This document shows positions 26,750 to 35,067 of a stretch of DNA of 64,000 nucleotides, one piece after another. Position 1 is the stretch's first letter, and every line of letters begins with the position of its first letter. The notes beneath the pieces are model-generated. The model ran no database searches. It had not been told where the DNA came from and was given only the letters and a program-made list of their open reading frames with translations. Origin of the DNA: an uncultured Clostridia bacterium. Its GTDB lineage: Bacteria > Bacillota > Clostridia > Oscillospirales > Acutalibacteraceae. Location: positions 62,001 through 126,000 of the forward strand of contig CALWIK010000020.1 in assembly GCA_944380725.1 (NCBI GenBank). The letters run 5' to 3'. A program made the position numbers and the translations under genes.

Positions 26750-26778
26750 ATTATACTAAATTTGAAATAAAAAGTCAA
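26750..26778 (-). promoter_or_regulatory. Promoter for the double-glycine peptide genes
   Basis: On the minus strand TTGACT (26778-26773), 17-base spacer, TATAAT (26755-26750), about 33 bases before the first peptide gene. Confidence 0.75.
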
Positions 26779-26856
26779 CTTTTTTGTTCATAGTTTCAAA
26801 AATATTTCTCTCTGCGCATAATATCGCACGATAAAAACTTAATTTTAGACATTCGA

Positions 26857-28122
26857 TTAAATCTTTTTAATTTTGTTCCAGTATGAATTAAAGGAAGACT
26901 CAGTTTTATTTTTGTCTGGAATATAATATTTTGTATTTTTTAGCTCTCTGGGCAAATATTCCTGAGCGACCCAATGATTTTCAAAATCATGCGGATATAG
27001 ATAGAATTGTCCTTTGTTTTTCACATCAGAAGCGTCACAGTGATTGTTTTGTAATTGACGAGGAAAAGGAAAAATTTTGCCAGAAGAAATATCACTCATA
27101 GCGTTATTTATTGCAGCATATGCCGAATTAGACTTTGGCGCTAGACAAACCATAATAACAGCATCAGCTAAAGGAATTCTAGCTTCGGGCAGACCAACTT
27201 GCATTGCTATATCTACACAAGATTTTACAATTGGGATGATTTGTGGATATGCTAATCCAACATCTTCGCATACACAAACCATTAAACGTCTGCATGCAGA
27301 AATAAGATCACCACTAGATAGAAGTCTTGCTAAATAGTAAATAGCAGCATTTGGATCAGATCCACGCATGGACTTTTGATATGCAGATAATGTATCATAG
27401 TGCTCATTGCCAGCTTTATCGTATCTGATATTGCCAGAAAAATTGAGTTGGGTTGCAGTATCTAAAGATATTTTTTTTGATTTATTTTTTATTGTTGAAG
27501 ACAAATTACAAAGCTCTAAAAAATTTATTGCTCTGCGAACATCTCCTGCTGCGAGCGTAGCAATATAGTCTAAAACATCGTCAGAGGCAATAACCTTGAC
27601 TTTTTCTTCTTTTTCGATAAACTTAATAACTCGGATAAGAGCTTTTTTTATTTCATTAGAATTTACAAACTTAAATTCAAAAATAACAGATCGACTCAAT
27701 ATAGCATTATAAATATAGAATGACGGATTTTCTGTTGTTGAGGCAATTAAAGTTATTTTTCCGGTTTCTATAAATTCCAATATAGTTTGCTGCTGCTTTT
27801 TATTAAAATACTGAATTTCGTCCAGATACAGCAAAATTCCGTTTGGAGCGGTAAATGTATCAATTTGAGCAATAATATCCTTTATATCTGCAGTAGAAGC
27901 AGTGGTTGCGTTTAGCTTAAAGAGCCTTTTGCTTGTGTGTTTGGCCAAAATTTTTGCAAGAGTTGTTTTGCCAACGCCAGATGGGCCATAAAAAATCATA
28001 TTTGGAAGAGTTTCAGAATCTATAATATTGCGCAACAGTTTGCCTTTGCCCAAAAGGTGCTCTTGACCAACGATATCTTCAATAGAAGAAGGCCGAATTT
28101 TATCGGAAAGCGGAGGGGCCAT
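26857..28122 (-). CDS. rarA: Replication-associated recombination protein RarA (MgsA)
   Basis: AAA+ ATPase of the clamp-loader superfamily acting at stalled forks. The 421-residue protein has Walker A GPSGVGKTT (~45-53), Walker B LYLDEIQ, sensor-1 STTENPS and the C-terminal tetramerisation domain with MRGSDPNAAIYYLARLL and SAYAAINNAM. Length and domain order are normal. Confidence 0.95.
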   Translation of the reverse strand: MAPPLSDKIRPSSIEDIVGQEHLLGKGKLLRNIIDSETLPNMIFYGPSGVGKTTLAKILAKHTSKRLFKLNATTASTADIKDIIAQIDTFTAPNGILLYLDEIQYFNKKQQQTILEFIETGKITLIASTTENPSFYIYNAILSRSVIFEFKFVNSNEIKKALIRVIKFIEKEEKVKVIASDDVLDYIATLAAGDVRRAINFLELCNLSSTIKNKSKKISLDTATQLNFSGNIRYDKAGNEHYDTLSAYQKSMRGSDPNAAIYYLARLLSSGDLISACRRLMVCVCEDVGLAYPQIIPIVKSCVDIAMQVGLPEARIPLADAVIMVCLAPKSNSAYAAINNAMSDISSGKIFPFPRQLQNNHCDASDVKNKGQFYLYPHDFENHWVAQEYLPRELKNTKYYIPDKNKTESSFNSYWNKIKKI

Positions 28123-28197
28123 TTTATAAGGGTTCCTTTCTAAATTTACATCAATAAAAACAAATATAGTTTAAACACGCCTATTTTGCGTATTAAT

Positions 28198-29448
28198 TTA
28201 ATTATATATAGGATATTTTTTACAAATTTCTTCAACTGATTTTTTTATGTATTCTTTTTTATTTTCAAAGTCATTAACAGCCCAGGTGATAAATTTAGCA
28301 ATCTGCTTCATTTCCTCCTTGCCAAGGCCTCTGGTTGTAATCGCGGCCGTACCGATACGGATTCCGCTAGTAATAAGTGGGCTTAGAGGTTCATTAGGAA
28401 TCGTATTTTTATTTACAGTAATGTAAACCTCGTCTAAGCGTGTTTCTAACTCTTTTCCAGTGACGTCAGTCCCGCGTAGATCTAATAGAGCTAAATGATT
28501 GTCTGTTCCGCCAGAAACCAAAGTTAAGCCATTGTTAAGTAATTCTTTAGCAAGGGTTTTACAGTTTTCTACGACTTTTCTATTATATTCTTTAAATTCA
28601 GGAATTAGCGCCTCGCCAAAACAAACAGCTTTGGCGGCAATAATGTGCATCAAAGGCCCCCCTTGTGTGCCCGGAAAAATTGCTTTATCAATTGAATTTG
28701 CGTATTTTTCTTTGCATAGAATTAAGCCTCCACGCGGGCCACGCAAAGTTTTGTGAGTAGTAGTAGTAACAAAATCGGCAAAAGGCACGGGATTAGGGTG
28801 CAGTCCGCTTGCTACAAGACCTGCAATATGTGCCATATCTACCATCAAATAAGCGCCAACAGAATCTGCAATTTGTCTAAACTTTTCAAAATCAATTATT
28901 CTAGGATAAGCGCTAGCTCCACATACAATGAGCTTTGGAGAAACTTCTTTTGCAATTTGAAAAACTTTATCATAATCGATAAAATGAGTCACCGGATCTA
29001 CGCCGTATTCAACGAAATTAAAATACCTTCCAGAAATGTTCACAGGAGATCCGTGAGTTAAATGGCCACCTTCAGAGAGGTTCATTCCCATAACAGTGTC
29101 ACCAGGATCTAAAATAGAAAAATATACCGCCGTATTTGCCTGTGCTCCAGAATGAGGTTGAACATTGGCATGTTCAGCTCCAAAGAGTTTTTTTGCACGA
29201 TCTCTTGCAATGTCTTCTACAACGTCAACATATTCACATCCACCGTAATACCTTTTGGAAGGATATCCTTCGGCATATTTGTTTGTAAGAATGCTACCCA
29301 TAGCAGCCATTACAGCAGGAGAGACGATATTTTCGGAGGCAATAAGTTCCAAATTTCTTCGCTGACGAGCAAGCTCATCTTTAACAGCAGATGCAATAGG
29401 AGGATCATAGGTATTTAAAAAATCTAAGTTGTTTTCGACATAATTCAT
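28198..29448 (-). CDS. glyA: Serine hydroxymethyltransferase
   Basis: PLP enzyme interconverting serine and glycine with tetrahydrofolate. Motifs: [22 protein letters not shown] and the Schiff-base lysine motif [14 protein letters not shown]. The ATG at 29448 (MNYVEN) is chosen over the ATG at 29460 because GGATG lies at suitable distance; the difference is four residues. The remaining length (416) is normal. Confidence 0.96.
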   Translation of the reverse strand: MNYVENNLDFLNTYDPPIASAVKDELARQRRNLELIASENIVSPAVMAAMGSILTNKYAEGYPSKRYYGGCEYVDVVEDIARDRAKKLFGAEHANVQPHSGAQANTAVYFSILDPGDTVMGMNLSEGGHLTHGSPVNISGRYFNFVEYGVDPVTHFIDYDKVFQIAKEVSPKLIVCGASAYPRIIDFEKFRQIADSVGAYLMVDMAHIAGLVASGLHPNPVPFADFVTTTTHKTLRGPRGGLILCKEKYANSIDKAIFPGTQGGPLMHIIAAKAVCFGEALIPEFKEYNRKVVENCKTLAKELLNNGLTLVSGGTDNHLALLDLRGTDVTGKELETRLDEVYITVNKNTIPNEPLSPLITSGIRIGTAAITTRGLGKEEMKQIAKFITWAVNDFENKKEYIKKSVEEICKKYPIYN

Positions 29449-29617
29449 AATTAAACACATCCATTAAATTTAAATTATGACTATTATAAAACATTTAATT
29501 TATTATATCAACTTATATCAACACAGATTAATTTTGCTGACGGAAATAAAGAATTTGAATATAATATATTTGGGAATATAATAGAAAAAGAGATTTTTGA
29601 AAGAAGGTTTTTTTATA

Positions 29618-30811
29618 ATGGATCATTTTTTTAGAAGAACTTGGGCACAAATAGACTTGGATGCAATAATACATAATTATTGGCAAGTACGAAATAATAT
29701 ATCAAGCAAAACTATGCTTATGTGTGTAATAAAGGCAGATGCTTATGGACACGGTGCGGTTACACTTGCAAAAGAGTACGAAAAGCTTGGAGCCGATTGG
29801 TTTGCAGTTTCTAACTTAGAAGAGGCTGCTCAGCTTAGAAATAACAACATAACAAAACCTATACTAATTTTAGGATATACTCCTACAGATATGGTTTATA
29901 AACTTGCAAAGCTGAATATTTCTCAGGCAGTTTTTTCTAAAGAGTATGCTATAGACCTATCTAAAAAAGCTTCGAAAGTTGGAGTGAATATCAATGTTCA
30001 TTTAAAAATAGACACAGGAATGAGCAGAATAGGTTTTGTTTTTACAAATAAAGAAAAAAGGTCTGATTCTATAGAGCAATTAATAAATGTATGTAAGCTA
30101 GATAATTTAAAAATAGAAGGTATCTTTACTCACTTTGCTGTGGCTGATGAACCAGGTAGAAACGTAATAACTACAAACGAGCAAATAGCTTCTTTTAATG
30201 CTGTTTGTAAGGCTTTAGAAGTTAGAGGTATCAATTTGAAAATTAAACATTGCAGTAATAGCGGTGGAATTTTAAACTATCCGCAAGCGAATATGGATAT
30301 GGTAAGAGCAGGAATAATTCTTTATGGACTTTTTCCGTCAAGCTATGCCAAAAATAAATTAGATCTGTATCCAGCTATGAGTTTAAAAACAGTTGTATCA
30401 CAGGTAAAAACAGTTGATGTAGGAAGCGCTGTGAGTTATGGTGGAAGCTTTGTCACAAAACGAAAAACTAAAATTGCTACAGTTCCAATAGGTTATGCAG
30501 ATGGATATTTAAGAGCATTTTCTAACAAAGCAAGTATGCTTGTAAGTGGCAAAAGAGCCTTGGTAATTGGTAGGGTTTGTATGGATCAGACTATGTTGGA
30601 TATAACAGATATTGAAAACGTACAAGAAAACACCCAGGTTACTGTTTTTGGTAAAGATAATGAAGCAGAGGTAAAAGTTGAAGAACTTGCAGAGCTTGCC
30701 CACACAGTTAATTACGAGATTTTATGTCTGATAAGTAAACGTATCCCAAGAGTTTATATAAAAAATGGAGAAAAAATTGGACAGTTAAACTATATTTGCC
30801 CATCGAATTAA
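29618..30811 (+). CDS. alr: Alanine racemase
   Basis: Makes D-alanine for peptidoglycan. Fold-III PLP enzyme with the lysine motif CVIKADAYGHG (K39 from the chosen start), the IDTGMSRIGF block and the second catalytic Tyr region AVSYGG. The ATG at 29618 has AAGG about 10 bases upstream; the earlier TTG at 29597 would add a non-homologous extension. Length 397 residues. Confidence 0.95.
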   Translation: MDHFFRRTWAQIDLDAIIHNYWQVRNNISSKTMLMCVIKADAYGHGAVTLAKEYEKLGADWFAVSNLEEAAQLRNNNITKPILILGYTPTDMVYKLAKLNISQAVFSKEYAIDLSKKASKVGVNINVHLKIDTGMSRIGFVFTNKEKRSDSIEQLINVCKLDNLKIEGIFTHFAVADEPGRNVITTNEQIASFNAVCKALEVRGINLKIKHCSNSGGILNYPQANMDMVRAGIILYGLFPSSYAKNKLDLYPAMSLKTVVSQVKTVDVGSAVSYGGSFVTKRKTKIATVPIGYADGYLRAFSNKASMLVSGKRALVIGRVCMDQTMLDITDIENVQENTQVTVFGKDNEAEVKVEELAELAHTVNYEILCLISKRIPRVYIKNGEKIGQLNYICPSN

Positions 30812-30839
30812 TTTAAAAAAACTTGCAGGAGGAAAATAC

Positions 30840-30890
30840 TTGCATTATGCACAAAAAAATGATATGATTTTGTTAATTAAGTTTGACTAA
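30840..30890 (+). CDS. Possible 16-residue leader ORF before the AAA+ gene
   Basis: TTG at 30840 lies 7 bases after a perfect GGAGG and encodes MHYAQKNDMILLIKFD, stopping at 30888-30890 where the AAGGG site of the next gene begins. The spacing would couple translation into the AAA+ gene. Coding evidence is only the ribosome site and position. Confidence 0.3.
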   Translation: MHYAQKNDMILLIKFD

Positions 30891-30906
30891 GGGATTGATA
30901 TTTTTT

Positions 30907-32499
30907 ATGAAAAAATTTTTATCAGTGCTTTTATTGCTGTCTTTATTGATGTGCGCTGCAACTAAAAGTCTTGCTGATGAGGATAATGATACGGTGGAAG
31001 CTTTATTTGTTAAGAATAAACTTTTAGAAGATAACAATTATTTTAATATGTTTCCTCTTTTATTTAAGGGTTCGAGTGTGATGTGGAATCAAACTCAAGG
31101 ATTTACTAAAAAAATTATAAATGGCGTAGAACAATTTGGACAGTTGGGATTTAGACTCAGTGGAATCAACCATGGGTTAACTGCATTTATGTCTCTATAT
31201 CTTGCCACAAAAGGTTTATATGATAAAATAAAACTGAGAGCTTCAAAAATTAACCAAAATGTGGATACAGTTAATGAGGATTTTGATAAAGAACTACAGT
31301 GTATTAAGGGACAAGAAAAAGCTAAAAAAAGAATGAAAGAACTTGTAGCTTCAGTTATTGATGCTAGGAATGAAGCAAATGAAAATAATAAACCGTATGG
31401 CAAAGGTGACGTTATATATATGATTGGTCCATCAGGAGTTGGCAAAACGTTTTCTGCAGAGTGTTTAGCTAGAGCAATAATGGGCAGCAATGCTCAGCCG
31501 ATTCGCATAGATTCATCTTGTTTTGAAAAAGACTCAGCTACAAGTGTAAAAAGTCAGATTCTTTATATGCGAGAACAACAAAAAAATACTAGTTCTTCGA
31601 ATTACTATTATGTGGATAACTCTATTGCAGCGCAAATAGCTTCAAACCCAAAAACTGTGCTTATGTTTGACGAATATGATAAGTGGTGCACGCCAGATAC
31701 GGATGAGTTTCTTAGAGCTATCATGGATAAAGGAATAATTTATAGAGATGGAGAAAAAATAGATTGTTCTGGAATTCTTGTAATAGTTATTTCAAATGAA
31801 GACATTTATTCTGTAATGTTTGGAAATAATTGTCCAGACTTTGAAGATGATGGAACTGGTTCCAGAACACGTGTAGCGCATGATAAGTCATTTTTAAATA
31901 GGCTGAATATCATAGAGTTTGAAAATTTAAATGAGGATGCTTATGAGCAGATTGCTCAGAATCAATTGGAAATTATAGCCAATAGATACCGCAGTTTGTT
32001 TTCTATAGATCTAGAGTTTGGCGACACGGCGAGAAAAATTGCAATTGCGACAGCTAGAAGAAATCAGGGTGCAAGAGAAATAGAGAAAATACTGGCAAGC
32101 CTAAAAATGGCTATAATTTCTGCAAGGCAGGATACTCAAAAATCCTTGGGACTATTTAAACGCAAATTGTTTAAAGTTGATTATAACTATAATAATGACG
32201 CTTTTACGTTAAAAGAAAATAAAGATAATACTGACGAAAGTAAAGAAGATTTATTATTAAAAAACAAAGATAATGTAAAAAATGAAAACACAGCATTGCA
32301 GCCGAAAAGACAGGAACTAAATATTTTACCAGAAGAAAATATTAATGAAGATTTTTTAATCCAAAATTTTGACTTAAATGAAGAAAAAACAGATAAAATT
32401 GAAAATGTGATAGAAAAAGAAGATTTTTCTCAAACTATAGATATTGATAATTATACTTTAGAGAATAATACTGTAAATAAAAAAGTTAAAACTATATAA
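30907..32499 (+). CDS. AAA+ ATPase of Clp/torsin type with an N-terminal signal peptide
   Basis: From the ATG at 30907 the protein has 530 residues. Residues 1-23 form a classic signal peptide (MKKF, LSVLLLLSLLMCAATK, likely cleavage after SLA). The single AAA+ module (~130-420) is intact: Walker A GPSGVGKT (174-181), Walker B FDEYD with D255-E256, sensor-1 N297, arginine finger in LNRL (R332) and sensor-2 GAR (R390), closest by eye to the ClpA/ClpB second ATPase domain. A weakly hydrophobic stretch (~85-104) precedes it. The last ~110 residues are acidic and disordered. If exported, the ATPase would act outside the membrane, like eukaryotic torsins; if residues 85-104 cross the membrane, it would face the cytoplasm. 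Confidence 0.8.
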   Translation: MKKFLSVLLLLSLLMCAATKSLADEDNDTVEALFVKNKLLEDNNYFNMFPLLFKGSSVMWNQTQGFTKKIINGVEQFGQLGFRLSGINHGLTAFMSLYLATKGLYDKIKLRASKINQNVDTVNEDFDKELQCIKGQEKAKKRMKELVASVIDARNEANENNKPYGKGDVIYMIGPSGVGKTFSAECLARAIMGSNAQPIRIDSSCFEKDSATSVKSQILYMREQQKNTSSSNYYYVDNSIAAQIASNPKTVLMFDEYDKWCTPDTDEFLRAIMDKGIIYRDGEKIDCSGILVIVISNEDIYSVMFGNNCPDFEDDGTGSRTRVAHDKSFLNRLNIIEFENLNEDAYEQIAQNQLEIIANRYRSLFSIDLEFGDTARKIAIATARRNQGAREIEKILASLKMAIISARQDTQKSLGLFKRKLFKVDYNYNNDAFTLKENKDNTDESKEDLLLKNKDNVKNENTALQPKRQELNILPEENINEDFLIQNFDLNEEKTDKIENVIEKEDFSQTIDIDNYTLENNTVNKKVKTI

Positions 32500-32588
32500 T
32501 CTGTAGATAAAATAACAAAATTATCCGTATAAAGTTTACACGCAATGGAGTTTAAAAGTAACAATTTACTTGCTATTATATAATCAAA

Positions 32589-32617
32589 AACCCCTCTTAT
32601 CAATTGTAAGGGGGGTT
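32589..32617. terminator. Bidirectional terminator
   Basis: AACCCCTCTTA/TAAGGGGGGTT with a 7-base loop, between the AAA+ gene and the converging zinc-ribbon gene; A-run before it serves the minus strand. Confidence 0.75.
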
Positions 32618-32641
32618 AATTCTATAGAATATTTAAATTTA

Positions 32642-33067
32642 TCAGATTCTGAATCTAAAGCTAAAAGATAGGGGATAATGCATGAAAAATAACGTTAGTA
32701 TAGCAAAAATAGAAAAAAACGCAGCAATTATTAGCCAGATTAACATAGAACGCGCATAAGCCTTTAAATTATCATTTATGCCATTTTTTAATGACCAATA
32801 AATTATAAAAAAAACATTTAAAATAGGAATTAAAAATAAGAGTTGAATTAAAAAGAAATTTGTGGTAGTTAATGGTTTAATGTATTTATCTGAGTAAGAA
32901 CTTTTATTTGTATTGCAAGCTTTAGTATTACAAAGTTTAAAGTGATTTTTTTTGTTATTTGAATCCGAATTAAACTCTGTACTGTCTGGGATGTCGAGTT
33001 TAAATCCGCAATTACTACATATTTTTGAGCCGTCAGGAAGTTCTTTACCGCAATTTGTACAGAACAT
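32642..33067 (-). CDS. Zinc-ribbon membrane protein
   Basis: The 141-residue protein has an N-terminal zinc ribbon CTNCGKELPDGSKICSNCG (3-21), a polar Asn/Lys linker, then two or three membrane helices (~72-90, ~108-130). This is a common Firmicutes architecture without assigned biochemical role. GGAGG ribosome site. Confidence 0.8.
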   Translation of the reverse strand: MFCTNCGKELPDGSKICSNCGFKLDIPDSTEFNSDSNNKKNHFKLCNTKACNTNKSSYSDKYIKPLTTTNFFLIQLLFLIPILNVFFIIYWSLKNGINDNLKAYARSMLIWLIIAAFFSIFAILTLFFMHYPLSFSFRFRI

Positions 33068-33207
33068 TTTTATACCTCCTTTAAATTATTTTTTATTATA
33101 TATTTATATTTAAAATTTTTCAACTAAAATATAAATTCATTAATATAGTTTCCAAAGCTTTTTTATTATATAATATATTAAAAAGTTTTTTGAGGAGGAA
33201 TTATTGT

Positions 33208-33756
33208 TTGAAAAAGTCCAATACATATAATGTAGTTATGACTAGTATTATGGCAGCTTTTGTGTTGCTTTCGACCTTTTTAGGAGTAGTAATACCTGTT
33301 GGTAATTCTAGTACGACTTTTCATCTTGGAAATACAACTTGTTTGTTATCTGGAATAATTTTGGGGCCATTTTATGGAGGCCTATCTGCCGCAATTGGAT
33401 CGGCACTTTTTGATATTTTAAACCCTATTTATGTGAGTTCCCTTCCATTTACTTTTATTTTTAAATTTATTATGGCATTTGTGTGTGGATATATTGCAAG
33501 AAGAAACAGGAAAAAGGGCAGAGATCATTTTTATGATATAGTAGGAGCGGTTGTGGGTAGTTTAATTTATATAGTACTTGGAGCAATGAAAGCGCTAATA
33601 GTTAATTTATATTTTTTAAAAATGGAATTTTTAACAGCATTATTATTTACTTTAAATGGAGCATTAATTTCTTTGATAAAAACAGTGTTTACAATTATTT
33701 TTCTTTCCGTGCTACTGCCGTTTTTAAAAGAAAAACTAGAGAAAAATAATTTATAA
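33208..33756 (+). CDS. ECF transporter substrate-binding (S) component
   Basis: Membrane protein of 182 residues with five to six helices and the ECF S-component look: N-terminal MTSIMAAFVLLS, FHLGNTTCLLSGIILGPFYGGLSAAIGSALFDIL and a C-terminal basic stretch. Start is TTG at 33208, 9 bases after GAGGAGG; the TTG at 33190 would run through that site. Substrate is a vitamin or similar small molecule and cannot be named. EcfA/EcfT are not in the window. Confidence 0.85.
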   Translation: MKKSNTYNVVMTSIMAAFVLLSTFLGVVIPVGNSSTTFHLGNTTCLLSGIILGPFYGGLSAAIGSALFDILNPIYVSSLPFTFIFKFIMAFVCGYIARRNRKKGRDHFYDIVGAVVGSLIYIVLGAMKALIVNLYFLKMEFLTALLFTLNGALISLIKTVFTIIFLSVLLPFLKEKLEKNNL

Positions 33757-33937
33757 TAATAAAATTTTTACATATTGACTAATAAACTTTCTAAAAAATT
33801 TATAAAGTATTTGTAAGTGCAACTTCACAATAATATGTGATTTTTATTCACAACGACTTTTATTGTTTTTTCTATAATATATACTAAATTTAATGGATAT
33901 TATTTTTAAATTATATTAAAAACAAAGGAATGATAAA

Positions 33938-35056
33938 ATGAAAAAAGTTTTTTGCCTTATGCTGTTGTTAATAATTACTATTTTTTCTTTTGGTAATAAC
34001 TCTAGAACTTATTCGGAGCAGGAGAACCAAAAGCTGCGAATAGGTTATGTCGAAAGTGAACGGCTCGATAATTTTTCTAGAAATTTATCAGGAATATTAG
34101 CAAACTTTATAGATTTAGGGCTAATCATTAGTAATTATAAAGCAGATCTAAATGAGGTGGATACTTTAAAAATTTGGAATGATATTTGTAATAATTATAG
34201 CTCAGATAAAATTGAACTTGTAAAAGACATGTATTTTAATGTAAAAGAAATGCGAGATAGTGAATACTCCAAGATGGTAAATAGAGATGATGTAGACCTT
34301 ATTATTGTGATGGGAACTGTGGCTGGAAAGTATTTTTTTGAAAATGAAACAAAAAATAAATTTATGGTTTTTGCTTGTGCAGACCCGGTTTCTGCAGGGA
34401 TAATCAAAAGTGAGGCAGAACGATATAAGGACAATTGTTTTGCGCATCTAGATAGAACCCGTTATGAAAGGCAGATAATTGCTAGTCATAATATTTTAAA
34501 ATTTAAAAAAATAGGCGTAGTTTATCAGGATACTGCAGAAGCATTTTCTTACTCAGCTATAGACAAATTAAGAAAACTCTCTAATGAACTTAACTTTGAA
34601 ATTGTGGAACGACACGTTGTAGAATCTCAAAACGAAAATGACTACAATAGATATTATAAAGATTTAAAACAGGCTTATAAAGAATTGGTAGAAGAGGGAA
34701 TAGATAGCTTATATATAACTACTGCCACAATAGAAAATGATAAGTTACTTGGCCTATTAGAACCAGATGTTTATGCCAATAATATTCCTACAATTGCTCA
34801 GTTTAGTGAAGAGCAAGTTAAATACGGAGCTTTGATGGGTTTTGTAATAAATGATGCTATGGAACAAGGATATTTTGCTGCAACACAAATAAAAGCCTAC
34901 TTAGAAGGGACACCGTTTAATGAGCTGGAACAAGTTAATGATGATACACCTAAAATGTCTTTAAATTATGACATAGCTAAATGTATAAATTTAAAAATAC
35001 CTTTCTCAACATTGTTAATTATCGATAAAATATATGCAGATAAAACAAATAGTTAG
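33938..35056 (+). CDS. ABC-type substrate-binding protein (PF04392-like)
   Basis: The exported protein has 372 residues: signal peptide residues 1-~26, possibly a lipoprotein-free secreted form, then a two-lobed binding domain starting LRIGYVES with DLIIVMGTVAGKYF, VFACADPVSAGI and KKIGVVYQDTAEA. It resembles the ABC_sub_bind family, members of which bind aromatic amino acids or related ligands. No ABC permease or ATPase follows; instead the next gene, 11 bases on, is a sensor-MFS fusion. The 181-base gap upstream has AT-rich boxes (TATAAT at about 33870) but no clear -35. Confidence 0.85.
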   Translation: MKKVFCLMLLLIITIFSFGNNSRTYSEQENQKLRIGYVESERLDNFSRNLSGILANFIDLGLIISNYKADLNEVDTLKIWNDICNNYSSDKIELVKDMYFNVKEMRDSEYSKMVNRDDVDLIIVMGTVAGKYFFENETKNKFMVFACADPVSAGIIKSEAERYKDNCFAHLDRTRYERQIIASHNILKFKKIGVVYQDTAEAFSYSAIDKLRKLSNELNFEIVERHVVESQNENDYNRYYKDLKQAYKELVEEGIDSLYITTATIENDKLLGLLEPDVYANNIPTIAQFSEEQVKYGALMGFVINDAMEQGYFAATQIKAYLEGTPFNELEQVNDDTPKMSLNYDIAKCINLKIPFSTLLIIDKIYADKTNS

Positions 35057-35067
35057 GAGACAAAAAA

